From: an uncultured Flavobacteriaceae bacterium
Lineage (GTDB): Bacteria; Bacteroidota; Bacteroidia; Flavobacteriales; Flavobacteriaceae
Direction: 5' to 3'
NCBI GenBank assembly: GCA_947500385.1
Contig: CANMSA010000024.1
Coordinates: 1-64,000 of the forward strand
DNA length: 64,000 nt
The position numbers and the translations under genes were made by a program. Below the pieces are notes generated by a model. It saw only the letters and a list, made by a program, of their open reading frames with translations. It was not told where the DNA came from and did no database searches. Shown here piece by piece: positions 33,705-43,628 of the stretch. Numbering within the stretch: position 1 is the stretch's first letter; every line of letters starts with the position of its first letter.

Positions 33705-36700
33705 TTATTGCTTGGAGATGATAATTGCCGGAAGCTCCAATTCCCCGAAAAGCGCATTATAGGCTTTCATCTCCACTTCTACGATTTCTTTTCGTTCCGT
33801 ATCGTATGCACGCCAATCTTCCAGTAGGTCGGTATATCGTTGCGTGGCTCCTTGGGTAAGTTTCGGTTCCGGGCTGTCTATATATCCTTTTAAATGTAGT
33901 AGCTGTGCATTGAGTTTATTATTGAAATTGATAACATCTTGAAAAGTTTTTTGCTTGGGTTGAATAAGCTGCTGTTCCCAACTATCGATACGTTCTATGA
34001 GTGCTTTGCCTTTTTCCAACAATGCGGTCGCTTCCTCATGGTCTTTTAAAAGTTTCGCGTAGCCCTTCAACTGGGCCTTTGCAGAACGCATTTCGTTGAC
34101 CGATTGATGCATCTCCTTTACCGTGCCCTCGATTTGCTGAAGCATCGCTTGCTGTTTTTCAAAATCGGCGGTGGCGGCCTTGATCTTGGGATTGGGAAGT
34201 ACGGTAACGGTGGTTTCCGAGGTCAGTTTGTCCAAGGTCAGTTTAAGGGTATACTTTCCCGGCCCTACTCGGGATCCGGCGTGACCGCCAAATACAAATA
34301 CCTTGTTGATAGCGGGGAGTGGCTCCCTTCTAAAATCCCATGTAAAGCGATTGTATCCTTTTTTGGCAGGGAGTATTTTCGGTTTGGAAGGTCCCCCTGG
34401 CCAAGATTTGAATTTTTTAGGTTTTTTATTGCTATAGGTTCGAATGAGTTTGGCCCCCTTATAAATTGCTAGTTTTAAGTCGAGGCTATCCGCATTTTTA
34501 TCCAAATAGTAGTCAAAAGTTACGCCTTGTTTGGGATTGCTTCCCAGTCCGGGTCTTGGTTTATCGCTACTACCTCCAAAAAGAAGATAGGTGTCTTTGG
34601 GTTTAAAGATCTTAACGGGTGCTTTTGGTGTGTCTACATTTTGCAATGCCCCCAGATCATCGAGAATCCAAAAAGACCGTCCGGCCGTGGCGGCCACCAG
34701 ATCATTGTCTTGGATGGTCAAATCGTTGATCGGAACCACGGGTAGATTTAGCTGAAGCGGTTGCCATTGTTGCCCATCGTTCCAAGAAACATAAAGTCCT
34801 GTTTCGGTACCTGCATACAACAGTCCTTTTCGTTTTTGGTCTTCTCGTACCACTCTGGTAAAGGTATGTTCCCCTTGAATACCATTTACAATTTTGACCC
34901 AGGTTTCCCCGTAGTCGGTGGTTTTAAAAATATGGGAGCTCAAATCCATCGATTTGTAACGCATTACGACCACATAGGCCGTTGCGGGGTCATGGCGAGA
35001 TAGGTCGATGCTATTGACAATACCATCTGGAATCCCTTTAGGGGTAACATTCTTCCAATTTTGTCCTCCATCCCTGGTCACATGTACCAACCCATCGTCG
35101 CTACCTGCCCAAAGAACTCCTTTCTCATGGGTAGATTCGGTCAAATAGGTAAGGGTATTGTAATTTTCACCGCCAGCTGCTTCGTTGGTATATGGGCCAC
35201 CGCCGGGGCCGTGCTTTTCTTTTTCGTTTTTGGTGAGGTCGGGGCTAATGGTGGTCCAGCTTTGCCCTTCATCGGTAGATTTGAAAACGACATTTCCGGC
35301 ATGGTAGATAGTAGCGCGATCATGGGGTGATGTGATGATCGGTGCATTCCAATTATAGCGGTATTTCGAATCTTCGGGAGCGATGCTTAAACCCAGTTCA
35401 GGGTATTCCTTAATAGGTTTGGAATCGCGCGAATGGGCATCCCATTTATCAATATTGCCTTGATAGGTGCCGCCATAAATAATCTCGGGATTGTCGGGAT
35501 CAAAGGCTAAAAAAGCGCTTTCCCCGCCCGCTACGGCATACCAGTCTTTCCAATCGATTCCTTGATCGTTGGTTCTACTCGCAATAGCGACCGTTGAATT
35601 GTCTTGCTGCCCCCCGTACACATTGTAGGGAACCAAATTATCGGTGATGACCCTATAAAATTGTGCCGTATTTTGATTCTGCTGTGTGCTCCAACTTTTA
35701 CCACCATTGTTCGATATGTTGGCACCACCATCGTTCGAGTTGATCATTTTTTGATTGTCGTGGGGGTGAATCCATAAATGATGATTATCGCCATGTGGGG
35801 TTGCCATTGGTTTAAAACTTTTACCGCCATCGATCGATTTGGTGACCGGGGCGTTCAAAACGTATACTACGTTCTCATCCTGGGGATCGGCAAAAATTTC
35901 CATATAATACCATGACCGCGCTATATTGATCCGGTCTTTGTTCACTTGCGTCCATTTTTTGCCGGCGTTGTTCGAACGGTACACCCCTCCTTTGGTCCCT
36001 TCGGCCTCGATTACCGCAAATACCAACTCGTTGTTCGCCCTCGAAACAGAAATACCCGCTTTTCCAAATGATTTGGGCAGGCCGTCTTTCATCTTTTTCC
36101 AGCTACCACCACCATCGACCGATTTGTAGAGTCCGGAGTTGGCCCCGCCCGATTCCATGATCCAGGGATACCTTCTATGTTGCCACATGGCTGCGTATAG
36201 GATCAATGGGTTTTTCATATCCATGGAAAGGGAAGAAGCTCCCGTATTGTTGTTCACGAATAGGGTTCGCTCCCAGCTTTCACCTCCATTGGTGGTGCGG
36301 TAAATGCCTCTTTCTGTACTAGGGCCGTATTGGGCGCCTTGGGCCGCTATATAAATAATATCGGGATTGGTCGGATGAATGATAACATCTGAGATATGAC
36401 GGGTATTGTTCAAGCCGATATGTTTCCAGGTTTTTCCTGCATCTGTAGATTTGTATACCCCGTCGCCCATAGAGGTCATTACGCCACGGGCTGCGTGTTC
36501 CCCCATTCCCGCTACTACGATGTTGGGATTGCTTTCTGAAACCGCGATGGCACCAACGGTGCCGGTCTTGAGAAATCCGTCGGATATATTTTTCCACCGA
36601 ATGCCGTCATCAACCGTTTTCCAGATACCACCTCCTACAGTTCCCATATAGTAGGTCATTGGCTCCCCGACGGCCCCGGAAGAGGCCACGCTGCGCCCTC

Positions 36701-36854
36701 CGCGAAACGGACCGATATTGCGCCATTTAAGGCCATGGAAAAGGGAGTCTTGTACGATCGGGGAAAGGTTCCTTGCATTTCGTTTTGTACGTTGTGCAGG
36801 GGCCAGTAAGGGTACTACGAGCAACAGAAGTAATAGTGTTCTTGGAGTGTTCAT
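33705..36854 (-). CDS. Secreted VPS10/BNR-type beta-propeller protein
   Basis: This 1049-residue exported protein (signal TLLLLLLVVPLLAPAQ) contains many BNR/Asp-box motifs of the form STDxGxTW: KSTDAGKTWKHI, RTTNGGESWER, KSVDGGGSWKK, RSNNAGKKWTQ, SNNGGKSWST, KSTDEGQSWTT, TRDGGQNWKN. Seven or more repeats suggest one or two sortilin/VPS10-like propellers (about 50-760). An Ig-like or helical tail of about 250 residues ends it. The family is common in Bacteroidota and may handle glycans or proteins. The start at 36854 fits the signal peptide. Confidence 0.85.
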   Translation of the reverse strand: MNTPRTLLLLLLVVPLLAPAQRTKRNARNLSPIVQDSLFHGLKWRNIGPFRGGRSVASSGAVGEPMTYYMGTVGGGIWKTVDDGIRWKNISDGFLKTGTVGAIAVSESNPNIVVAGMGEHAARGVMTSMGDGVYKSTDAGKTWKHIGLNNTRHISDVIIHPTNPDIIYIAAQGAQYGPSTERGIYRTTNGGESWERTLFVNNNTGASSLSMDMKNPLILYAAMWQHRRYPWIMESGGANSGLYKSVDGGGSWKKMKDGLPKSFGKAGISVSRANNELVFAVIEAEGTKGGVYRSNNAGKKWTQVNKDRINIARSWYYMEIFADPQDENVVYVLNAPVTKSIDGGKSFKPMATPHGDNHHLWIHPHDNQKMINSNDGGANISNNGGKSWSTQQNQNTAQFYRVITDNLVPYNVYGGQQDNSTVAIASRTNDQGIDWKDWYAVAGGESAFLAFDPDNPEIIYGGTYQGNIDKWDAHSRDSKPIKEYPELGLSIAPEDSKYRYNWNAPIITSPHDRATIYHAGNVVFKSTDEGQSWTTISPDLTKNEKEKHGPGGGPYTNEAAGGENYNTLTYLTESTHEKGVLWAGSDDGLVHVTRDGGQNWKNVTPKGIPDGIVNSIDLSRHDPATAYVVVMRYKSMDLSSHIFKTTDYGETWVKIVNGIQGEHTFTRVVREDQKRKGLLYAGTETGLYVSWNDGQQWQPLQLNLPVVPINDLTIQDNDLVAATAGRSFWILDDLGALQNVDTPKAPVKIFKPKDTYLLFGGSSDKPRPGLGSNPKQGVTFDYYLDKNADSLDLKLAIYKGAKLIRTYSNKKPKKFKSWPGGPSKPKILPAKKGYNRFTWDFRREPLPAINKVFVFGGHAGSRVGPGKYTLKLTLDKLTSETTVTVLPNPKIKAATADFEKQQAMLQQIEGTVKEMHQSVNEMRSAKAQLKGYAKLLKDHEEATALLEKGKALIERIDSWEQQLIQPKQKTFQDVINFNNKLNAQLLHLKGYIDSPEPKLTQGATQRYTDLLEDWRAYDTERKEIVEVEMKAYNALFGELELPAIIISKQ

Positions 36855-36904
36855 ATTGTGATATTGGTGGGTGATTTTGTTCCGATGTTTGGGAATGGAT
36901 ATTT

Positions 36905-37378
36905 TCAATCGTCAGTAAAGTTGTGTTGTCTCATATTGTCCTTTTTCAATGCATTGATATAGTTGGGTAAACTTTCCTTGATGAAATACGTCCACCCCGC
37001 GTGACAGCTTTCCCTGGTAAATTCGGGGATATTGTCTGGATAGCTTTCGATACCGTGGCAATTCAGGGTCAAGCATATGTTTCCTTCTTTAGGGGCTAGT
37101 TCAAAGTTCACATAGGAATCTATTTCATACCCCGTTATTTCCCAGTCATAGCTTATTTTTTGTAATGGGATGACCTCGGTCACTTTCCAAACATGGGGAA
37201 AATCCCGTCCGCCCGCCTGAACGTTGAATTGGGTTTTGAACCCCACTTGGGCCTTAAAATCGGGTATGGCATCAAAGTACCATTGCCGCATCTGGCTTAC
37301 TTCGGTAAGTGCCGCCCATAGGGTTTCGGCTTCCGTGTGGAACAATTGTTCGACACTAACAGGAATCGATTTTTCCAT
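36905..37378 (-). CDS. SRPBCC/Aha1-like ligand-binding protein
   Basis: This 157-residue protein has the START/AHSA1 pattern: an N-terminal strand VSVEQLFHTEAETLWAALTE, then QMRQWYFDAIPDFK, TQFNVQAGGRDFPHVWKV and the C-terminal helix AGWTYFIKESLPNYINAL. Such proteins bind hydrophobic ligands. The start at 37378 was preferred over a reading that extends into the M20 gene upstream. It lies seven bases downstream of the M20 gene, so the two are likely co-transcribed. Confidence 0.8.
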   Translation of the reverse strand: MEKSIPVSVEQLFHTEAETLWAALTEVSQMRQWYFDAIPDFKAQVGFKTQFNVQAGGRDFPHVWKVTEVIPLQKISYDWEITGYEIDSYVNFELAPKEGNICLTLNCHGIESYPDNIPEFTRESCHAGWTYFIKESLPNYINALKKDNMRQHNFTDD

Positions 37379-37385
37379 GTGTATA

Positions 37386-38678
37386 TTATTGTTTTTTATC
37401 AAGGACCAGCAAGGTATGCAACAAAACGTTGGCACCATTGGCCATGGCCGCGGGGGAGGTAAACTCTTTGGGGGAATGGCTGATACCATTTTTACTGGGA
37501 ACGAATATCATTCCGGTAGGGGCAATGCCCGCAATATCCTGGGCATCGTGCCCGGCCCCACTTGGCATTTTATGGGTCGAAAGTCCTAGCTTTTTAGCTG
37601 CATTTGTGATGAATTCCTGAATAGTGGGGTCGGTCAAAGCCGGTGCTGCCGTAGTATCCAAGGGCAAAAAAGTAATCGTTACGTTCGTTGCCTCGGTAAT
37701 TTTAGAAGCCCTGGTCTTAATAGCTTGAAACACTTTTTCGATTATATCAGAAGAGAGATCTCGAATTTCAAGACTCGCGTTTACTTTCCCCGGAATTACA
37801 TTCGGGGCTCCCGGCATGGCTTCTATCCTCCCTACAGTGGCCACTTGGCCCCCTTCAAAACTATTGGCAACCTCGTTTACGGCAATCACAAATTGCGCTG
37901 CGGCCAAAAGGGCGTCTTGGCGGGCGTTCATTGGGGTAGTGCCGGCGTGATTGGCAAAACCGGTGAATTCCACATCCCACCATTTGAGACCCACAATACC
38001 CTCCACAACGCCGATATCGAGTCCCTTTTGTTCCAAAATACCGCCCTGTTCTATGTGTAGCTCCAAAAAGGCGGCCATGGCCCCTTTTTCGCGTTTTACA
38101 GCTGCGATTCGCGTGGTGTCGCCCCCCAATCGCATGATGCCTTCCCCCATAGTGTACCCAGTGCTGTTTACCACTGAAAACGCTTTTTTACCAAGATGGC
38201 CGCTCATGGCACGGCTTCCCATAACGCCCCCTTCTTCGTTCGAGAAGATGATTACTTCCAAGGGATGTTTTGTTTGAATATTGTGTTCGTTCAACGTTTG
38301 GATCACCTCCAAAGCGGCCATTGACCCTACGCAGCCATCATAGTTTCCCCCGTTTGGAACACGGTCGATATGCGAACCGAATGAAAGCGGTTTTAAATCG
38401 TTCTTTTTTCCTTTTCGAGTGCCGATAATATTCCCGGCAAAATCAATGTACGTTTTCAGCCCAAGGGTTACCATCGTGTTCATAACCCAGGTTCGCGCTT
38501 CAAGGTCTGCATCGCTAAAGGCGACCCGTTCGGTTTCTCCATTCTCTTGCATTCCGTATTGGGCCAATTCAAGAATGCGTTTTTCGAGGCGGGCCTCGTT
38601 TACCTGTAGGTTCGATTTTTGAGCAAGAACCATGTTGCCGAAGAAACAGAAAAGAACAATGAACAAACGTGCAAACAT
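37386..38678 (-). CDS. Exported M20 amidohydrolase (N-carbamoyl amino acid / allantoate type)
   Basis: This 430-residue Zn-dependent hydrolase carries an export signal (FIVLFCFFGNMVLA). The expected metal ligands are His103 (GSHIDRVPNGG), Asp114 (NYDGCVG), Glu148/149 (IFSNEEGG) and His in ELHIEQG. The dimerisation domain has VEGIVGL and GFANHAGTTPMNAR. This is the pattern of allantoate amidohydrolase/hydantoinase-type enzymes; the export signal is unusual for that group. It leads the SRPBCC gene. Confidence 0.9.
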   Translation of the reverse strand: MFARLFIVLFCFFGNMVLAQKSNLQVNEARLEKRILELAQYGMQENGETERVAFSDADLEARTWVMNTMVTLGLKTYIDFAGNIIGTRKGKKNDLKPLSFGSHIDRVPNGGNYDGCVGSMAALEVIQTLNEHNIQTKHPLEVIIFSNEEGGVMGSRAMSGHLGKKAFSVVNSTGYTMGEGIMRLGGDTTRIAAVKREKGAMAAFLELHIEQGGILEQKGLDIGVVEGIVGLKWWDVEFTGFANHAGTTPMNARQDALLAAAQFVIAVNEVANSFEGGQVATVGRIEAMPGAPNVIPGKVNASLEIRDLSSDIIEKVFQAIKTRASKITEATNVTITFLPLDTTAAPALTDPTIQEFITNAAKKLGLSTHKMPSGAGHDAQDIAGIAPTGMIFVPSKNGISHSPKEFTSPAAMANGANVLLHTLLVLDKKQ

Positions 38679-38915
38679 TACCGCCTAATTTAGCCTTTAA
38701 AGTATGAAATAAATGGCGGGTACGAAAACCAAATGATGCCTGCTTTTCAAGATTCAAAAATGTTCAAACGATATGAAGGCAATGGGGAGCGGCTTTTGTT
38801 GTAATTACGAAACGACGGTTTGAACGAATTCGAAAACCACCTTTTAAAACCGCAAAAAAGAATTCAAATATTCAGACGGGGGACCTCTTTAGAACAAAAG
38901 GGGGTTGCCAATCGT

Positions 38916-39656
38916 TCATTCAGGATGGGGAAGTGGTAAAAGGGTAGTTTGTTTTGTTTTTGTGTCGAACAACAGAATCCCTTCTTCCGTATCATTTAGC
39001 TGTGCATTCATAGTACCATCGGTGTCCCATATGGCCGAGCTCCCGACTGCATTAAAGGTATCACAGGGGCCAAGGGCGTTGGCCATCAAAATGGTCAAAT
39101 GGTACTTTTTGGCCATTTTTGGAAAATGAGTTCGTGCTTTGGCGAGGCCGCTTTTGTCTTTGGCGACGCTGGCCAAATAAAGGGTGGTATTCGACTTGGC
39201 ACATTCCATCGCATGGGATTCCAACAAGGATTCATAGCAAATCGCCGGGGCGATCCATTGATCTTCGATAATCATGAATAGCTGCGATTCACCAGGAACA
39301 AAATAGGGAAGTTCATCTGCATGCAAATATCGTTTAGCGTATAGCTGTCTTGCTTGTAAAGGTTGAAAAGTCAATAAGCCGATATGAACCCCTTTGACTG
39401 AAATACTCGGGATACCAATACCCAGGGTTATTTGGTGGGCATCGCTCAATTCTTGAAAACGTACAAAGCGGACATCCGCTGGGTCGAATGCAAGCTCCTT
39501 GGCCAGTGGAGGTTCATAACCGGTAATGGACAGTTCCGGAAAAAATAGGGCATCGGCACCCCGATCCACCGCGTGCTCAATCAATTCAATGTGACGGGCA
39601 ATACCTTTTTCGATATCTCCTTTGAATGACTGTATTTGCGCAATTCCTATTTTCAT
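38916..39656 (-). CDS. Nitrilase-family carbon-nitrogen hydrolase
   Basis: This 246-residue hydrolase has the complete triad Glu41 (FFPELSITGY), Lys108 (YAKRYL) and Cys140 (PAICYESL). It probably cleaves an amide or nitrile. It is the downstream end of the pigment-cluster run: its start lies four bases after the preceding CoA-ligase-like gene's stop. Whether it belongs functionally to that cluster or is simply carried by it cannot be told from sequence. Confidence 0.85.
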   Translation of the reverse strand: MKIGIAQIQSFKGDIEKGIARHIELIEHAVDRGADALFFPELSITGYEPPLAKELAFDPADVRFVRFQELSDAHQITLGIGIPSISVKGVHIGLLTFQPLQARQLYAKRYLHADELPYFVPGESQLFMIIEDQWIAPAICYESLLESHAMECAKSNTTLYLASVAKDKSGLAKARTHFPKMAKKYHLTILMANALGPCDTFNAVGSSAIWDTDGTMNAQLNDTEEGILLFDTKTKQTTLLPLPHPE

Positions 39657-39660
39657 CGGG

Positions 39661-40953
39661 TCAGTTTCGAAGGTCGATCACACTGATGGGTTTTCTACCT
39701 AGTTTAGACATTCTCATTTTCTCGATTTCGGCCAAGGGGCTAAACAAAATGCTAGGGGTCACTCGTAGTTTTGAACGAAAATGATCTTTTATTTGATCGA
39801 GCAAGGTGTCCGTCGGATTTTTTGCAGCGATTTTAATACGGATTTCGTCCGTGCCGATTTCGTTCTGATATATTTCAATAACGAAACTAATTACTTCGAG
39901 AAAGTCGTTCAACGCGTTGTGCATTGCAGGCGGGTACAAGGTAGTACCCTTGTATTTGATCATTTGTTTCTTACGTCCTAACACGGGCCCCAAGCGCAAG
40001 CTATTCCGTCCACAAGCACAGGGATCTGTATGGGCAACGACCATATCCCCCGTTTTGAATCGGAGCAAAGGCATCGCCTCGATACCCAGCGTGGTAACCA
40101 CCAGTTCTCCCTCGCTGCCGTTGGGCACGGGCTGTTCGTTTTCATCCAATACCTCCACGATAATCAGTTCAGGATGGTGATGCCCCCCGACTTGTTCACT
40201 GCACTCGGTAAAGGCCGTACTCATTTCGGTAGAGGCATAGGTAGAATACAATGCTATGTCCCAATCCGTTTTGATTTTTTGTCCTAATACATTCAAGGAA
40301 AAATCTTGATTGCGTAGGGATTCCCCAATGCAGATCGCACCTTTGATTCCGGAGTCTTCTAGCGAAATGTCGTTTGCTTGGGCGTATTGAATCAGTTTCA
40401 GTAAAAAGGAAGGTACTACGATGAGGTAGGTGGGGTTGAACTTCAGAATGGTATCCCACTGTAGTTCGGGAATCCCGGCACCGACCCGAATAATACCAGC
40501 TCCTAGTTTTCGAACCCCCAGGAAATACGCCAAACCTGCCATAAAGCGGCGATCCATAGTGGTCGTTAGCTGTAAAATATCATCTTCCCCTATCCCCGCA
40601 CAGGCAAAGGAAATGGCCTCATTGTATGCCAAGCGGTCTAAATCCTTATCGGTAAGCCCAATGGTCACTGGTTCTCCCAAGGTACCGGAGGTCGTCACAA
40701 AATCGATTATTTTACTTTTGGGGACGCATAAAAAATCATCGTTGTATTGTTGTAACTGGTCTTTGGAAGTGGTGGGAATGCGGGCGAGGTCATCCAGGGA
40801 AGAAATGGAATCTACAGCAATCTTATGCTGTTTAAAAAGTCTTCGATAATAGGGGGAGTGTTCGTTTACATATTGCAACAGGGCTTTCAATTGGGTTTCT
40901 TGAAAGGCCTGTATTTCGCCTATGGGTGCCTGTTCTATGGTTGGAATACTCAA
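39661..40953 (-). CDS. Phenylacetate-CoA-ligase-like adenylating enzyme
   Basis: This 430-residue member of the ANL superfamily is shaped like PaaK. The adenylate-forming loop FVTTSGTLGEPVTIGLT is present, as are the Tyr/Thr segment ALYSTYASTE, the hinge region LRFKTGDMVV and the zinc-site-like CACG. The C-terminal domain has GRKKQMIKYKGTTLYP. It could activate an aryl or fatty acid for pigment assembly. Its ATG overlaps the C45 hydrolase stop by four bases, so the two are translated together. Confidence 0.85.
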   Translation of the reverse strand: MSIPTIEQAPIGEIQAFQETQLKALLQYVNEHSPYYRRLFKQHKIAVDSISSLDDLARIPTTSKDQLQQYNDDFLCVPKSKIIDFVTTSGTLGEPVTIGLTDKDLDRLAYNEAISFACAGIGEDDILQLTTTMDRRFMAGLAYFLGVRKLGAGIIRVGAGIPELQWDTILKFNPTYLIVVPSFLLKLIQYAQANDISLEDSGIKGAICIGESLRNQDFSLNVLGQKIKTDWDIALYSTYASTEMSTAFTECSEQVGGHHHPELIIVEVLDENEQPVPNGSEGELVVTTLGIEAMPLLRFKTGDMVVAHTDPCACGRNSLRLGPVLGRKKQMIKYKGTTLYPPAMHNALNDFLEVISFVIEIYQNEIGTDEIRIKIAAKNPTDTLLDQIKDHFRSKLRVTPSILFSPLAEIEKMRMSKLGRKPISVIDLRN

Positions 40954-42629
40954 GGGAGTCGTCTTTTTAATTTACGAATATAGCGTTCTACCCGCTCCCG
41001 ATCGGGAACTGTGGTGATTTCTTTCGTTGCCGCGGTCAAAAAGTTGTTTAGGGCCACTCTGTGGTACCCTTTCTCATAATGGTAACGCCCCATGAGGTAG
41101 TGTACTTCCCAAAACTCGGGGTTACTTTCTCGAAATTCTTCAAGAACGGTCGCTTCCAAGTCGGTTTCCGTAGCAATGGCTTTGGAGACCTGTCTCGATA
41201 AGATACGATAGCGCTCGTAGCGTTGATATGCCTTGGTCTCGATGAACGAATCTTTTGCAATGTTCAAGGCGCTTTTTGAGAGCGATTTCGCCGCTGAATT
41301 ACTACTGCCGGGCTTAAAAATTTCTTTTAAGTCATATGCTACGAAGGTACCGAGTTGGTAGGGGTTGCTAGACACCCATACTAAGAGGTCTTCGGGTTGA
41401 AAAACAATGCCATGATGCGCCATTAACTGGTTCAAGGCCTTTTCGTTGCCATAGCCAATGGCTTTTTCATCGAGACCTTCTCGATCCCGAAGTAAGTCAA
41501 CGGCCAATTCAGGGGTCATTTTTGGATGTTCTCCCAGCAATTCTTCCATTCGCTCGTATCGGTATTGCGAATGACTTTCTAAAATGTGCTTTTGGTTGTC
41601 CTTGTCATCGGTGTATGCCGCGCTTTGAAAGTGGTTGGAACAGATCAACCGATTCGAATTTTCTACCTCGTACACTCCAAATTTCTTGGGCGACACCTCG
41701 ATAACGGCTGCCCGCTGGTCTTTGGCGCTTCCTATAAAAATAGATTCGGAGACAAACACCTGTCTTTTTTTGGCAATGGCAATTGCTTCCTCGATGGTAG
41801 CGGCATACTGTAAAATTTCGCGCGTGACAATCGATATGGGCGTTTTGGCCACGAGCGGAATCGAGGATTTTCCTGCATTGATGGTAACGGTCAACCCTTG
41901 GTCGTTCATGCCCGAGAGTACCCCTATAAACCCGCCCCAAGTAACCGACATAAAGTTATGCCCTTCATTAGGAGAAACGAAGGCTACAATTTTATTCTTT
42001 GCAAAGTCGTCACCTGCATAAAAATCAAAATTTCGACCAATGAGCAATTTGCCGTCGGCCGTTTGGTCGCCCCAGGCAGCAAAGGACGAGCAACCTACCA
42101 GGGCCAGATCTTGCAGGGCGTGCCCTATATCATGCGCCCCATGAAAATAAAGTACCCTTGGGTAAGGTGCCGCGATATAATCATAGTCTTTCGAGGCATA
42201 TTGCGAAATACCATAAATCTCGGTCTTGTACTGTTCGGGAATGTGTAAGTACATTTTGCGATTGTACCAGGCCAAAAACTTTTTGAGTAATTTCTGCTTT
42301 CCCTCAGACGGTACCAGCTCATTTATTTTGTCGATAAAGGTGGCTTCCTGGAAATTGAAGAGTTCTTGGGTGAGACTTCCTGTTTTAAGCCCAATTTCAA
42401 ATGGGTTGCCACTTACATAGAGTTCCCAGATGCCTTGCTCATTTTTAGTAAGAAAGTTATTTCCTAAGGCAAAGGTCGAGTCTGAAAGTTGGTTTCTCGC
42501 TTGAACTTCTGTTTTATAACTGCCGATATCGGGCAGGTCGTTAAGTGATTTTTTTACCCCGCAGCCCGCGACCATGCTTGCCACTAAGATGGCCAGGGAA
42601 AGTGTTTTTATGAAAGCGTTGTTCCACAT
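40950..42629 (-). CDS. C45-family acyltransferase/hydrolase, lipoprotein
   Basis: This 559-residue protein has lipobox MVAGC (Cys23). Its N-terminal nucleophile domain has the acyl-CoA:6-APA acyltransferase (C45) landmarks LVGCSSFAAWGDQTADG with nucleophile Cys180, GRNFDF, FVSPNEG, and SVTWGGFIGVLSGMND. C45 enzymes self-cleave before the Cys; residues 24-179 would be the released part. The C-terminal 100 residues carry a TPR-like helix set (HYLMGRYHYEKGYHRVALNN). It could transfer or hydrolyse the acyl part of a pigment ester outside the cytoplasm. Confidence 0.85.
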   Translation of the reverse strand: MWNNAFIKTLSLAILVASMVAGCGVKKSLNDLPDIGSYKTEVQARNQLSDSTFALGNNFLTKNEQGIWELYVSGNPFEIGLKTGSLTQELFNFQEATFIDKINELVPSEGKQKLLKKFLAWYNRKMYLHIPEQYKTEIYGISQYASKDYDYIAAPYPRVLYFHGAHDIGHALQDLALVGCSSFAAWGDQTADGKLLIGRNFDFYAGDDFAKNKIVAFVSPNEGHNFMSVTWGGFIGVLSGMNDQGLTVTINAGKSSIPLVAKTPISIVTREILQYAATIEEAIAIAKKRQVFVSESIFIGSAKDQRAAVIEVSPKKFGVYEVENSNRLICSNHFQSAAYTDDKDNQKHILESHSQYRYERMEELLGEHPKMTPELAVDLLRDREGLDEKAIGYGNEKALNQLMAHHGIVFQPEDLLVWVSSNPYQLGTFVAYDLKEIFKPGSSNSAAKSLSKSALNIAKDSFIETKAYQRYERYRILSRQVSKAIATETDLEATVLEEFRESNPEFWEVHYLMGRYHYEKGYHRVALNNFLTAATKEITTVPDRERVERYIRKLKRRLP

Positions 42630-42647
42630 AAAGCTATCAGTGCTTGC

Positions 42648-43517
42648 CTACGAAATTAGATCTCGTTCGGTACGTTTAATGGCCAATTCTTCCTTATAAT
42701 CCAACCATTTTTGGCCCCAGTACTTCCGGGTAAAATTATCAAAGTTTCGCATGATCAGTACATTGTACAGCATATTGGCGAAACGGACGGGTTTTCTTGG
42801 AAGTGCCCGTAGCGTCATCGAAAAGCCTCCGTTCAAATAACGAATGGAATGCCAGTATCCACTTGGCATGTAAAGGGCATCGCCATGTTTCATTTCTGCT
42901 TGTATTCGTTCGGCATATTGAAGGGCCGGGTACTTGTCGAAATCCGGATTGTCCATATCGATCGATTCGATATTGTGGATCGAGAACGGCACTCTATAAA
43001 GGTACTTGGTTTGAGCAGGGGAAAACAGGTTCACCACCTTATCCCCATCAAAATGAAAGTGCATGCTGTCCGGAAGGTCAATATCATAATGCATGAATAC
43101 CTTGCTGTCCCCACCGCCAAAAAAGAGCGCAGGTAGCTTTTTAAAGAATTTCAAACCAATATCGGGGTATTCAAAATCTTTCAATAGCTCCGGCATTTCT
43201 TTTAAGATGTTATAGAAGAAAATTCGTAGATCGGTCGGCTGTGTTTTTAAGATTTCGATATAGTCATACAGTTTCATTTCTTTTGCCGGGGCATATACAC
43301 TCTCTTTGTCCTTGGCAGGTTCGTTATTATACAATGGAACGATCTGGTCCCCGGCACGGTCCTGTACATAGCTCAGCTTCCATTTTTCATAGGCAGGCCA
43401 GTCTTTGGTAAGTCCGGTAATGAGCACAGGTCGCTGGGGCTTGTAGAAGTTTTCCACAAAGTCTTTTTTCGAAATGTTCGCTACCCTTGGCACGGGGCTG
43501 GTCTTAAATTGTCCCAT
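42648..43517 (-). CDS. Cupin-like / JmjC-type (Cupin_8) protein
   Basis: This 289-residue soluble protein has the Cupin_8 beginning (DFVENFYKPQRPVLITGLTKDWPAYEKW). Its metal-site candidates are HYD (His of FMHYDID) and the later His in YMPSGYWHSI; HFHFDGDKVVNLF lies in between. These suggest an iron and 2-oxoglutarate dependent oxygenase, which could hydroxylate the pigment, though the exact metal ligands are not certain by eye. It lies 18 bases upstream of the C45 gene. Confidence 0.8.
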   Translation of the reverse strand: MGQFKTSPVPRVANISKKDFVENFYKPQRPVLITGLTKDWPAYEKWKLSYVQDRAGDQIVPLYNNEPAKDKESVYAPAKEMKLYDYIEILKTQPTDLRIFFYNILKEMPELLKDFEYPDIGLKFFKKLPALFFGGGDSKVFMHYDIDLPDSMHFHFDGDKVVNLFSPAQTKYLYRVPFSIHNIESIDMDNPDFDKYPALQYAERIQAEMKHGDALYMPSGYWHSIRYLNGGFSMTLRALPRKPVRFANMLYNVLIMRNFDNFTRKYWGQKWLDYKEELAIKRTERDLIS

Positions 43518-43628
43518 TACGTTATAAGTTCAAATGCAAGTATCAAGTTCAAGTATCAGATTTAAAGGTTGTTTTCCTTACAAAACGCGCATCTTATATC
43601 CCATATTAATATACCTATTGGTTGCCCC

